Origin: Nitzschia sp. DOCU1
Lineage: Eukaryota > Bacillariophyta > Bacillariophyceae > Bacillariales > Bacillariaceae
NCBI GenBank assembly: GCA_951394045.1
Contig: OX595989.1
Location: 62,001 to 126,000 of the forward strand
Reading direction: 5' to 3'
DNA: 64,000 bases
In this document: positions 52,906 through 64,000 of the stretch, piece after piece
How the letters are laid out: each line of letters opens with the position of its first letter
Numbering within the stretch: position 1 is the first letter of the stretch
The notes under the pieces: generated by a model
What the model saw: only the letters and a program-made list of their open reading frames with translations
The model's database searches: none
What the model was told of the DNA's origin: nothing
Translations under genes and position numbers: made by a program

Positions 52906-55712
52906 TAGTAATTCATCTTTCGTCGTTTGAATGGATTGTAAGTAGAGATTACAAGGAACCAGGCATGGGTGTTTTCGTTTCTTGGATGATCGTTGTTGTC
53001 GAGCATCCTCCATCATTGGCGTTGTTTCTGCTAGTAAAGATTGACAACGCCGTGCCAAGTCTCGTAAGGATCCATGTCCCAGACACTACTTCTAGCCAAG
53101 TATCGTACAGCTGTAGTAGAAGAAGCACTAGGCGCTGAAAGAGCCCATTGAAAAGCTAGCTTCGTCTTGTCCAGTCCCCCACTGCGCTACAGCGGACAAG
53201 ACGTGACCTCGTGGAATGCCACTGAAATTCCATTCGGGCGGAAAGACCATCAATTCATTGATGAAAGAACAACCCGCCGTCCTATTGCCGCTGGAAGTTG
53301 AGAGTGCCATGCCGAAATTATAACTCCGGGAATGCTGCTTGCATTTTCATTCCATTTGTCGTATTGCGTCATTTGCCGGCACAAGTAGTTTTTAGAATTC
53401 CTAAAGCGACTTGAGATTGCGATTGCTGAATCATCATGGATTGCTATTCCGAATTGGACGCAAAGAGCAACGCCAGCGCTGTCTCGACTGGAACAGCGGC
53501 TTCTTTCAAACGCTTTTGAAGCGTAGGATGAAGAGGAACCAAATGAAAGGTAGGCATGATCGCATGACAAGATGAGAACAGATTGTGAATTGAAATGCAC
53601 CGATGCCATTGTCATTTTTTGCCAGCCATTGTCGTTTTCGCCACATACGTCAGTCATTTTGTGGTTCGTATCGTATCAGTCAAATTCGGTCCCGTCTGGC
53701 TTTGTACGGAAATCTGGGACCGATAATCCTCGTCTACACTATCGAGCGACAGCCGATCTTTAGTGCTATCATAGTAGCATTGCACAGAGTACTTAGAACG
53801 ATGGCTACTAGCTTGTCTAACTTTTGTTCTAGCTTCTGTGGTTCTTACGGAAGCTAGACAACCGCAGCAGGAAGGAGCATGATCTCATGCTAGTAGTACT
53901 AATACCACTGCTTGTCGCCGAGCTGCTGCGGCTGGATCCATGCATCGCGTCATCACGTGCCGCTGCTTGCTCTCTTTGATTTCTACATCCAAAGCACCAC
54001 GGGCTTCTTCTTTTGACTAAATATTGAGTGTCTGGTAGCTAGCTAGGTTATTCTCGGTTAGTAGAGCAAAGAGCTAGTAGCTTCGACTATGGTAGTAGCG
54101 ACGAGGACTAAGAAGACTACCGGTAAAAATACCATGAGAGTACCGGTAGGCGGGTGGTCGGCAATTGTTCCTTGTTCCCTCTCTCTCTCTCTGGTATGAT
54201 CGGGAAATCTGGTGGAAATGGAAATAAAATTGCTGTCTCGTAAGATTCGTCAAAAGCGCACCAGTGTTCTGCACAATTCCAAAACTTGGTATGATCGGGA
54301 AATCTGGTGGAAATGGAAATTAAATCGCTGTCTCGTAAGATTCGTCAAAGCGCACCAGTGTTCTGCACAATTCCAAAACGTGCTTAGGGGGCAGTCGTAG
54401 GGTCCCGTTTTGCTGCTGTGCTGTAGATCGCGCATTGATGAAAAACTTACAACTGACCTTTGTCAGGTGTTACCAACATTCCATCTGTTCTTTGAAGGCA
54501 TAGATAATTGCTCTTGGTTGTCATTTTATCTATTAACAATTAACGGAAGGACCTTCCTCTCTTCTCTGGCACGGTTATCAAGCTCAAGAGCCTTTAGCTC
54601 TCGCTTTCTTTTGGGACTATTCCCTACCTCAGAAGTCCGATATATTGGGACAAGTTGGATTTTATCTCTCTCCCGACATATTGGGTAGGCAGAGAATTTA
54701 TGTACCGATTGAATCCGAACCGGACTTTTGTGTCTCTGGAAACAGGATGCCAAAACAATTAGGGCCCGACCAAAGTCACAATCAGGCGTCGCAGACGGAA
54801 GAACAACTATCGGCATCAGCTAACATCGGGAAAGTGATGATACTTGGAATTGCTGATTGCTGCTCATAAATTCTTTGCACCCTTTAGCTTGGAAACAATA
54901 TTACTACAACGAAACCTATCAAAATGGATTGCATGACAACTTCGTGGTCGCTCCAACAAGAAAGCGATAGCACTTCCAGAACTGCAAGATCGACAATGGG
55001 AACGATGCAGCATCGGCCGCTGACGATGAGCTGGTCTCACCATGCCGTTTTCAAACAACAAGCAACGAAGGGCGACATCAGCTTCGGCCGAATAGACGGA
55101 GATCAGGACCAGGTTGTTGACTTGATTGGTATAATCGATACAGTTCTGGACATTCTGGAAGACAACGGGGACGATCTTGGCTGCGCCCAGTAGGACTTAT
55201 TTTGCCGGAAACATGTCAAGACCAAGGCCGTACGATGACAGAAACGAAAGACCACCCCATACTCTGCTACTGCTACTGCATGTAATCATGTACTCATATA
55301 CCCGCGAGATAAGACCGGGGGCGCGCCACATTCAAGGCGGATATGATCGTGATGTTCCTGGTGATAAGATGCTACCCAAGCTTCTGGAAATCCACGCTGG
55401 ACACCTCCATTTCATGTCTGCTGACATGAACTACAATAGAATATATTTCAACAATGAAATAGAGCGTACTGTATCAACACATAACTGCATTAGATTCAGT
55501 TACCTTATGATCATATTGTACTAGTAGAGCAGGCGCCAAACTAAGATCGGATTACACTGCTACCTCTACATCCCAGTGTAGCTACTAGTATCGGCCGCTA
55601 TTGTTAGTAGCTCCGCCTTGATGAATGAGTACTAACTGACTTCGGTCTCGTCGGCTCTACTACTAGTACGGCCGCCGCGGCTTCTAGAATATGTCATGAT
55701 CTAGTACTAGCA
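52906..55712. other. Spacer with possible gene remnants
   Basis: Nothing definite. On the plus strand around 53390-53530 a stretch reads FLEFLKRLEIAIAESSWIAI, PNWTQRATPALSRLEQRLLS, which looks protein-like but has stops on both sides and no family I know. Two TACCGGTA octamers lie at 54118 and 54141, and a ctctctctctct run at 54180. Many ctagtag/agctact repeats occur near 53770-53900 and 55560-55700. Confidence 0.4.
54192..54381 (+). repeat. 95-bp tandem duplication
   Basis: tggtatgatcgggaaatctg at 54192 recurs at 54287 (95-bp spacing). Both units continue through gtctcgtaagattcgtcaaa to gcacaattccaaaac with few differences. Recent local duplication in non-coding DNA. Confidence 0.8.
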
Positions 55713-56969
55713 TTATGAGGACTTCGCCGCGCTCAACAAGTTTCTTGGATTCCAATCGAACCGGATTTCTTCCAGTGCGAGGTACCGTTCTTCAGTCAAG
55801 GTTGATTTTTCTCCCCTTTGAAAGAGCCGTAATTGCCGACGTTGGCACTTGACCCAAACAGCTAAGGCCTTCGAGTAGCCGGAAGGGACATGGCAATGTC
55901 GGAACTGTTGTTGAAACGACTTGAGCGATTCGAATCGTTCTAACCATACCGCCTTGTGGGAATCCCAAACAAAACCCATCTTTTCCAATTCGTCTTGACG
56001 AGCATCCGTCAAAGTAGAGTGGTGACCAAAGCTTTTGAGTTTGTACTGATAGCGTTGACGTTTAACCCATTGGGCTAGCTGTTGGCTAGGAGGATAACTA
56101 TGGGGCACGAGACAGTGGCCGTTCGTTTGCCTGAATTCGATGAGCTCGAGAAACCGGTCCCGCCATAGGTCAGCTTGATATGGACGAAAGCGGCTTGACG
56201 TGCTGCTCGGATCATATCCTGGTGCCGAGGATCCAACTATCAGCTGTGGATTCGGGACAAAGGAAGCAAACTGGTGATCCGAGCAAGAAGCAGCACCACC
56301 CTCCTCTTCTGCGGCCGGCGTTGTTGTTCTTGAATCATCATGCAGCAGAACTCCTTCACGCAGAACAAATGATCGCTGCTTGGGGGGTCGTTGATTCAAC
56401 GAACTGAGAAGAGATAAACTTTGATGCTGCTGATTGAGCCCAGCCAGCTTACTATTGTCGCTCATGTTATAGCCGCCTTTACGAGCGATGGCTTTGTTGA
56501 TGCTGGGATCACTAAACGACGACATGAACAGGAATGGAGCGGTCGTATGATTGCGCCCATTTGCTGGTCGTGCAGGAATATGATGGTGGTTGTTGATGGA
56601 GAAAGAAGATATTATACTTGAAGGTGACATGAGGAGATGAGGATCCGTCACCGACGAGCCGTAGTGCTCGTGCCGAAGCAGCGGCAGGAGTGTCGTCATC
56701 GTCGCTGGTCCTCCGTCTTTCGCGTCACCTCCCAGAGTAATGGCAGCATTGGGTCCGATCGGCGTCGGCTCCAACACGGCATCGAATGTAATCAACTCGT
56801 TGTGGAGCGGAATGCTGCCATGTCTAAGACCCCAGACGGGATCGTCCAGAATCGACGACGGCGGCAACCCTCGTCCTGCTGTCTGCTGAATCTGTTCTTC
56901 GCTCAGCACATCTTGGGCGTGACTGAGGACGTTGAGCACCTCGTTCTTGTTATTCCAAACACAATTCAT
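55713..56969 (-). CDS. Helicase-associated (HA) domain protein 1
   Basis: Single-exon, 418 aa, ATG start. The N-terminus carries VLEPTPIGPNA (near residue 65), a phrase shared with the next two genes. A long Ser/Gln/Pro-rich linker follows. The C-terminal 155 residues hold two HA domains (PF03457 type): LWRDRFLELIEFRQTNGHCL, VPHSY, LAQWVKRQRYQYKLK, STLTDARQDELEKMGFVWDS (about 268-335), then VWLERFESLKSFQQQFRHCH, VP, LAVWVKCQRRQLRL, LTEERYLALEEIRFDWNPRN (about 340-410). HA domains are three-helix nucleic-acid-binding modules, widely amplified in diatoms without a helicase. A DNA-binding or regulatory role is the best inference. First of three tandem minus-strand paralogues. Confidence 0.85.
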   Translation of the reverse strand: MNCVWNNKNEVLNVLSHAQDVLSEEQIQQTAGRGLPPSSILDDPVWGLRHGSIPLHNELITFDAVLEPTPIGPNAAITLGGDAKDGGPATMTTLLPLLRHEHYGSSVTDPHLLMSPSSIISSFSINNHHHIPARPANGRNHTTAPFLFMSSFSDPSINKAIARKGGYNMSDNSKLAGLNQQHQSLSLLSSLNQRPPKQRSFVLREGVLLHDDSRTTTPAAEEEGGAASCSDHQFASFVPNPQLIVGSSAPGYDPSSTSSRFRPYQADLWRDRFLELIEFRQTNGHCLVPHSYPPSQQLAQWVKRQRYQYKLKSFGHHSTLTDARQDELEKMGFVWDSHKAVWLERFESLKSFQQQFRHCHVPSGYSKALAVWVKCQRRQLRLFQRGEKSTLTEERYLALEEIRFDWNPRNLLSAAKSS

Positions 56970-57549
56970 AATAAGATACTAGTCCGAATCCCAATAGTGC
57001 CGATCTGATCATCCGAGCGAGTGCCATAAATGATGATCCTTCTCGGACGTAGTACATCCGCCAACAAATCGGTGAAATAAAAATGTGAGCAGGCATTTTA
57101 TGATGATGATGTTGCCTGCGTGTTAGAGGCATATATTATTTCCCCGCCAACAATATTGTGCATCTGATTCCTTCGCAGTGGCGTCGAGCGGACATCTAAA
57201 CATTCCATTGAAGTTGAGAAATCGGACATATTGTACTCTGATTTCCGAAACTTCATCGCGGCCAAAACTCACGGACAAACCTGGTAAGACTAAAGAGATA
57301 TTCTCAAGCGCTTTTTGCTTTTAATTGCGTAACGCTAATAGTACGGTATTTTGTAGGTTTAGAACCAGGAAACCATGTAGCATGAATCCAACCGAAACAA
57401 ACCAATTCTAGAGAGAAGCTGTTAGCTACTCCAGTACACCTTCACCATCTATCTTTCGCAACTGTATGATACAACTGCTACCTACTTCTACTATAGTAAC
57501 TATGTCCTACGAGTATCTACCATTTTGGTGCTGTTGCGTTCTAGTAGTA
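56970..57549. other. Spacer between HA genes 1 and 2
   Basis: 580 bp that hold the promoter of HA gene 1 and the 3' end of HA gene 2. No other feature is evident. Confidence 0.45.
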
Positions 57550-58605
57550 TTATCGTGCTGTTAGATTCCTAGGGTTCCAATCAAAACCTAGTGCCTCCAA
57601 GGCCGCATATCGTTCTTCGTTCATAGTCGATCTGGACCCCTTCTTGTACAGTTTTACCTGTCGTCGCTGGCATTTCACCCAGACAGCAAGGGATCGGTCT
57701 GGTTCGAAATTGGAAGGTACGTTGCAATGGCCATGGACCTTACGAAACTCCTTGAGCGCTTCCAAACGCTCGAACCATGACGCTCTGTGCGAATCCCAAA
57801 CAAACCCCATTTCTTCCAGCGCCTCTTGACGGGCATCTGTAAGAGTGGAATGTTGCCCCAGTTGTTTGAGTTTGTATTGATATCGCTGGCGTTTCGTCCA
57901 TTGAGCTAGGTGCTGGTTGGAGCGGAAACCGTGGGGAACGAGAGCGTGTCCGAATCGTTGCTTAAACGCGACAAGATCTTGGAAGCGCTCCGTCCATTGG
58001 TCCGATTGGTATTGACGAAAGCGATGGCCGTCTGCATGTTTAGTATCTCGTGAATCCTCTTCTTGTAGTGGTTGTGCTAGTTTGAAATGAGTGAAGGAGC
58101 GGTCGTTCTCTTCTTTGCAGCAGAAGAGATCAAAGGAGAGTAAAGCGGAGACGGAGTGGTCTATGCGCTGGCGTTTCATGGGGGGCAGAGTGCTATGGAA
58201 AGCCGATGCGTCGTTTCTGCCTTCCAGAGACTTGACCTTGTCAGGATTCATAATGTGTGATGATGACTTGGCGGTATCGGCAAAAATTGAAGAGGAACTC
58301 TCATACTTGTTGCTGAATAGAGCAACGAGGTCGCTACTCAGCAGGTGCTGCTCCTGGTCTTGCAGCGTCATTGCCAGTTCGCTTGGTACGCAGCAGAAGG
58401 ACTTCGCCGCATCATCGTTGGAGAAAGACCTCGAATAACAACGACACTGAATGCCATTAGGTCCGATCGGGGTCGGTTCCAGCAACAAGCTGTCAAATTC
58501 CAAGTTGTCATCCGTGTTGATAACGCTCTCGGCTGTTTTCAGGATATTGAAGACTTGAGAAAAGTTAACATCGCCAACTGGTGGCATCTTCGAGTTGCTA
58601 TTCAT
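57550..58605 (-). CDS. Helicase-associated (HA) domain protein 2
   Basis: 351 aa from the ATG at 58605. The frame is open to 58890, but I choose the inner ATG because the following MNSNSKMPPVGDVNF leads, as in HA gene 1, to LLLEPTPIGPNG within about 50 residues; the earlier part has no counterpart. The C-terminus has two HA domains: QWTERFQDLVAFKQRFGHAL, LAQWTKRQRYQYKLKQLGQH, ARQEALEEMGFVWDSHRASW, then FERLEALKEFRKVHGHCNVP, LAVWVKCQRRQVKLYKKGSR and ERYAALEALGFDWNPRN. It is closest to HA gene 1, with the same linker phrases (STLTDARQ, GFVWDSH). It has a basic character in the HA part. Confidence 0.83.
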   Translation of the reverse strand: MNSNSKMPPVGDVNFSQVFNILKTAESVINTDDNLEFDSLLLEPTPIGPNGIQCRCYSRSFSNDDAAKSFCCVPSELAMTLQDQEQHLLSSDLVALFSNKYESSSSIFADTAKSSSHIMNPDKVKSLEGRNDASAFHSTLPPMKRQRIDHSVSALLSFDLFCCKEENDRSFTHFKLAQPLQEEDSRDTKHADGHRFRQYQSDQWTERFQDLVAFKQRFGHALVPHGFRSNQHLAQWTKRQRYQYKLKQLGQHSTLTDARQEALEEMGFVWDSHRASWFERLEALKEFRKVHGHCNVPSNFEPDRSLAVWVKCQRRQVKLYKKGSRSTMNEERYAALEALGFDWNPRNLTAR

Positions 58606-59380
58606 GGTCGAATGGGATGAAGGAGAAACAAAACCGAAACGTAGCGGCATATGGATGCACCTTCCCTTCTCTTGGTTGAATAGACCGATCGGAGGGGCAC
58701 GAAGGCCTTTTATTACGGCAGGCACTATTTTCAGCTGGCAAGGGAAAATTGTTCGCGGATGCCAAAAGGAGCTCTTATTTGCGCATACCGTCATCTGCCG
58801 AATACTCCACCTTGCAAGTAAAGCTGAAGGGCTATTATCACAAACTCCCAGCAATGATAGTTTTTTAAGCGCCTTGTCGTTCCTTGTCATGTTTCCTGTC
58901 CACTATGGAAGTTTTAGTGAACCTGGCGCATTGAAGTTCCAAGAGTCATCCGAAAATACGGTACTACTTATGCCTTTTAAAATGACGATCCTATTGACAA
59001 ATCGGATATCGGGAACAGCGCTATTTGGAAAACTTCAACCCGCAACAGGCATGTGTCAGTCATCGTTTCTGTATCCTAAGATATGTGAATGCCGCACTAC
59101 GTCAGCGCAATTGTACACATAAAGCACTTACTGCACGGACGACGGATCATAGTGTAGTGTAGATGGGTGGGGTATGTGCCTACATAATAGTTCTTAGTAA
59201 CGAAACAAAGAGTAGCGCACGCACCACCATGATCGCGACTACAATTACTCCATTTCTACCCGTAGAAAGCGAAAAGTGGCGGCTAAATCAAAGGCTGGTT
59301 TGACCGCCCTACTAGCTAGAAGTGGGATTTCCTCCTCGTAGTAGTTTCTTGCCTCTCGTCTTTTGGGATACTAGGAGGAG
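58606..59380. other. Spacer between HA genes 2 and 3
   Basis: The proximal 285 bp continue the open frame of HA gene 2 without a supported start. A plus-strand frame (58595-59122) is a shadow of this region. No other feature is supported. Confidence 0.4.
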
Positions 59381-60722
<1,342 letters not shown>

Positions 60723-61641
60723 CTTTCTGGGAGTGCCGATAGCTTATTACCAGTTGAGATCAAACAAATTTGTGATGCAAAGCTGGTTCTTCCAAAATTG
60801 TCGAGGCGAAATTGGATCGGAATTACGTAATTCTCCTCTGCGTCTCGGCCGACTCGGCCCACTAATGAACTACCCGTGGTCTGGCATGATATGACAAGTG
60901 CCGGAAGCCGAAGACTGTTGACGAATCTGGAGTTAACATCACCTTTAGCTCTTACACACTGATTAAAGTCGGACAAAATGGTTCGATATGTACGGTAGCC
61001 AGACGTACTACCGAGAGATTCTCCGATGGTAGAGTAAAGTTTCAAATACACCTTCGAAAGAAGCAGAAGTAGGTGATGGATTGACTGACTGTGAAAAAGG
61101 GTTAAATATCCAGCAGAAGTGGAAGGTTAAATATCCAAAAGTGGAAAACTATCAATTGTTGTTCTCGAAAGGAAGCTTTCGGTATTATTCAATTAAACGT
61201 TAGTACCACGGTAGTCGTTATCCCAGCCTATTTGGCCGGCAGAAGATCACACTCACACTACACTCCCAGTGCACTGATGTTGTTTTCAATCCAGAGAAGT
61301 GCTAATTGTAACGCTGTGCCCGAAGGAAGGTGCGGAAAATGGCCTGTTTCTGGCTGAGAATGCGTGGGAACACTACGTCAGCGTTCCTCAATGTTAATAG
61401 TGGACTGTACAAGCTCATTTTTCCGGATATATCGCCCTGCGTGACCTGCGCGCTCATTCATGTGTATCTGAGTTTCTATGAAAAATAAATCGCAAGAGGT
61501 ATGCCGGTGTTCGCACCCGTTGATCACCAACCGATACACATGAAACAAATGTAATCGCCGCCGTTCACAAATAGATTCGTTCCTCACCACAACGACCTTG
61601 TTTATTCATTCAGGCACAAACAAAGAACATCTCTGTCAACC
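60723..61641. other. Divergent upstream region of HA gene 3 and the protease gene
   Basis: About 920 bp between two divergently transcribed genes. A small duplication (ggttaaatatccagcagaagtgg / ggttaaatatccaaaagtgg, 61099-61145) is present. No gene is supported. Confidence 0.5.
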
Positions 61642-63186
61642 ATGAGGGGCCTCACTGGACTATCGCTGTTATGGCTACCGTCGGTCTTTGTCTATGGGCA
61701 AGACATGGAGGCGAGAATCGTCGGCGGAAGCGATGCCGACCGAAATCTTCATCCAAACTCCATTGTGACCGTCGTTGACCGCGAAAAGAAACTAGTTTGT
61801 GGAGGAACTCTCATTTCGCCAACTTTGGTCATGACGGCTGCACACTGTGCCAAAGGCATTTTGGAGTTTGCGATCGTTGGGCAATACGACCGAGGCGACT
61901 CTTCGGAAGTTACCGACACTATCCCCATCATTGCCGAACGTATCCATCCCGATTTTGACCCACACACTCTTGATCACGACGTCCTGCTTCTGCAGCTCGA
62001 GCGTCCACCCACGATCGAAGTGGACTACATGCTTTTGAACTCCCTCGACGCCATGCCACCGGTTGGATTCACTCTAACTGCAATGGGTTGGGGAGAGACC
62101 GACAAGAACGGATCGGACAATACTGGAACAGACATTCTGCAACGGGTTGACCTCACCTATGTGAGCAACGATGAATGCGGCTCCAAAGTCAATCAAGATG
62201 AAGATTATCGCGACAAGATCACTTCTACCATGCTCTGTACTTTCGGCCAAAACGCTGATCATTGCTATGGAGACTCAGGTGGTCCGATTTTGGCCATCTC
62301 ACCTCTGGATCCGACCTTGGTCATGCAAGTTGCAATTATCAGCTGGGGTGCCGATCAATGCGCCGATGGCGTATTTCCTGGTGTCAGTCAGAGAACAAGC
62401 CCAAGCTACGATTGGATCGCAAACTGGGTTTGTGCCATTGATGCTGAAAATGATTTGGCTACCAAAGATCGTTATGGCTGCGAGGATGGACAAACATTTT
62501 CCCCTATGCCTTCACCCGCACCGGTGACACCTACCCTCTCCCCTGCTCCTACGTCGTTTACTGTCAACCTCTGGATCGAACTTTTCATGGACGAGTTTCC
62601 CGAAGATATCGCTTGGATTGTCAAAAGATCCAATAATGGAGTCCCTGTCAAGAAATCTCCCTCCTATGCTGGGAATACGGATGATGTCATCATCGAAAGG
62701 GTCACCCTTTCTCCTGGCAAGTCGTACGACTTTGAAATCACTGATTCGTTTGGGGATGGTTTCAGAGATGGTGGCTTCTATCGCCTTAGCATCGGCAGCG
62801 ATCTCGAATCCGCGACTGAATTGTTTAGTGGAAACCTGGAGTCCACGGCGGTGAACTCCTTCACTACGCCACCACGACCAAAAGCATCTACACCCGATAA
62901 GGCACAGGAAGTCAACGCTCCTACTGCCGCCCCGACTCCGGTATCAACTGGTACCCCTCCTTCAGCACCTCAAACTTGCTTGGATGTTGGAGAGAGTTGC
63001 CTCGCCTATACGGAATGTTGCAGTGGACGATGCAATTTAGGTCTGTGCCAGAAAACAGTGCAGGTATCCGGCAAGACTAGTATCACTGCCGAGTTAAGCG
63101 AGGATCGTGGAGGTGCTGCCGCTTGGGAGGATCATGGAGGTGCCGCTGGAGGAATTCGAAAGCTTCGAAAGGCGCCCCGCGGGTAG
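61642..63186 (+). CDS. Secreted trypsin-like serine protease with C-terminal extension
   Basis: 514 aa, single exon, ATG in context caaccATGa. The signal peptide is MRGLTGLSLLWLPSVFVYGQ. The S1 domain begins RIVGGSDADR, the usual activation-type start, and has the full triad: H68 in TAAHC, D113 in LDHDVLLLQL, S212 in GDSGGP. D206 lies six residues before the serine, predicting cleavage after Lys/Arg. Cysteines fit the S1 disulphides. After about residue 265 a Pro/Thr-rich linker leads to a beta-rich domain (LWIELFMDEFPEDIAW, SPGKSYDFEITDSFGDGFRD), then a second linker and a small six-to-eight-cysteine module (CLDVGESC, TECCSGRCNLGLCQ), like a binding knottin. Likely extracellular digestion or processing. 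The beta-rich domain pattern (DSFGDGF) recurs in diatom secreted proteins. Confidence 0.88.
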   Translation: MRGLTGLSLLWLPSVFVYGQDMEARIVGGSDADRNLHPNSIVTVVDREKKLVCGGTLISPTLVMTAAHCAKGILEFAIVGQYDRGDSSEVTDTIPIIAERIHPDFDPHTLDHDVLLLQLERPPTIEVDYMLLNSLDAMPPVGFTLTAMGWGETDKNGSDNTGTDILQRVDLTYVSNDECGSKVNQDEDYRDKITSTMLCTFGQNADHCYGDSGGPILAISPLDPTLVMQVAIISWGADQCADGVFPGVSQRTSPSYDWIANWVCAIDAENDLATKDRYGCEDGQTFSPMPSPAPVTPTLSPAPTSFTVNLWIELFMDEFPEDIAWIVKRSNNGVPVKKSPSYAGNTDDVIIERVTLSPGKSYDFEITDSFGDGFRDGGFYRLSIGSDLESATELFSGNLESTAVNSFTTPPRPKASTPDKAQEVNAPTAAPTPVSTGTPPSAPQTCLDVGESCLAYTECCSGRCNLGLCQKTVQVSGKTSITAELSEDRGGAAAWEDHGGAAGGIRKLRKAPRG

Positions 63187-64000
63187 CCAGATAGAGATAG
63201 ACTGGTGTGGGGTAGATTCGAGGGGCTCACTTTTTACTACTATTGGAAGCATCAACTCTATCGTTGCTGTAACCAAAATTTCATCACAACTCACCACCAA
63301 CTGCCATCTGCATTACTATTACTTGGCCCCAAAGAGCAAGAAAGCGTAAGCATCGCTGCTATTGAAAATAGGAAGCTTAGTGAAACGTTCTTTGTCACGT
63401 CTAGCAGTACCGCATCTTGTTCTAATCAGTCCCATTCACCCAGCATCACCAGCAGTAGTTGTTCTAGTAGTAGCTTTGCGTATGGATGGTAACAACACCA
63501 ATCGTTCCAAATCATGATGATAGGTAGGCTCCGAACCGCGACCGACACAGTACAAGAGCAATTCTCCACCTCCTGCTGCTGGCACCGTTAGCCATCCTGA
63601 TGGCGCCTACCGGTAGATGCGACGCAAACAAGTCATCGGCGGCGTCAACAGCCAAGACGGCATAGTTTCTAACTGGATAGTGCGAAGTCCACGCTCCGTC
63701 AACAAAAACTCTTTAGAGAGAGAATACTGTAGGACGTGCCCTTTTGGTGCTCAGCTGCGACAAAGTTCAAGATATGACAAACGGTAGAAATATCTCTGTG
63801 GTGGCCAGAATTGTGAAAGGGATCAAGAGTTTCTACCCATCTCAAAAATCGTTGATGTTGGGGTCCCGCTTGTTAAGGCCGTAGAAGTCAACGAACGCTG
63901 TCAGTCTTGGCTTCCGGAGGTAACAGATCTCTTTGCAAGGAAAACTGGGCAGCTATGCCCCCGGCCGCAGAAGCCAAGGAACGCTTGCAGTCTTGGTCAC
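63187..64000. other. Downstream spacer to window end
   Basis: No gene is supported. A TACCGGTA octamer lies at 63608-63615, and a short direct repeat (gaacgct-tcagtcttgg) occurs near 63894 and 63980. Confidence 0.4.

Overview
The window looks like nuclear DNA of a diatom, probably a pennate one. The evidence is GT-AG introns in otherwise intron-poor genes and several gene families typical of diatoms: helicase-associated (HA) domain proteins in tandem, a DUF6824 protein, PSSKPSLQP-type low-complexity stalks, and a family with a conserved V-x-F ... LG-x-N/H-P ... GWE motif. There are no operons and no bacterial translation signals. The species cannot be fixed from the sequence alone.

Layout. 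1-10 kb is gene-poor and rich in decay: a DUF6824 exon (2102-2605), a small diatom-family gene (3542-4021, minus), and broken copies of a GAF-domain regulator, a Cys-rich surface protein, a repeat protein and a histidine kinase/receiver. 10.2-14.35 kb is one copy of a segmental duplication. Its second copy lies at 32.3-34.96 kb and continues at 51.48-52.9 kb. The first copy includes an intact two-exon RING + TGRW-domain + GAF-like gene (12916-15774, minus); a diverged paralogue follows at 16766-19837. 20-23.5 kb holds decayed tandem repeats, including a 334-bp higher-order repeat. 23.5-31.7 kb carries four host genes, including a candidate organelle-targeted protein and an acidic, serine-rich protein. 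55.7-60.7 kb is a tandem array of three HA-domain genes, the third with an intron and a tract of about 51 asparagines. 61.6-63.2 kb is a secreted trypsin-like protease.

The main discovery candidate is a 16,526-bp DNA transposon at 34956-51481. It has perfect 33-bp terminal inverted repeats and is inserted into the second copy of the segmental duplication, so the first copy gives a paralogous empty site. It carries five genes: a 119-aa Cys/His-cluster protein ending in a canonical PCNA-interacting motif; a 2-oxoglutarate/Fe(II) dioxygenase-like protein with an in-frame TGA; a protein of about 1,400 aa with a methyltransferase-like segment, broken by a 217-bp tandem duplication; an RNase-H-fold transposase resembling the Tnp2/Plavaka (CACTA) group; and a three-exon protein of 360 aa. 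Two arrays of the same 117-bp repeat, in mirror orientation, each lie between a divergently transcribed gene pair. A 78-bp (26-codon) array lies between the two largest genes.

Reading of the whole (inference): the transposase moves the element; the 117-bp arrays may serve both as promoters and as subterminal binding sites for an element-encoded protein; the PIP-box protein could couple transposition to replication or repair; and the dioxygenase and methyltransferase-like proteins could modify nucleic acid. The visible breaks suggest that this copy is no longer fully autonomous.
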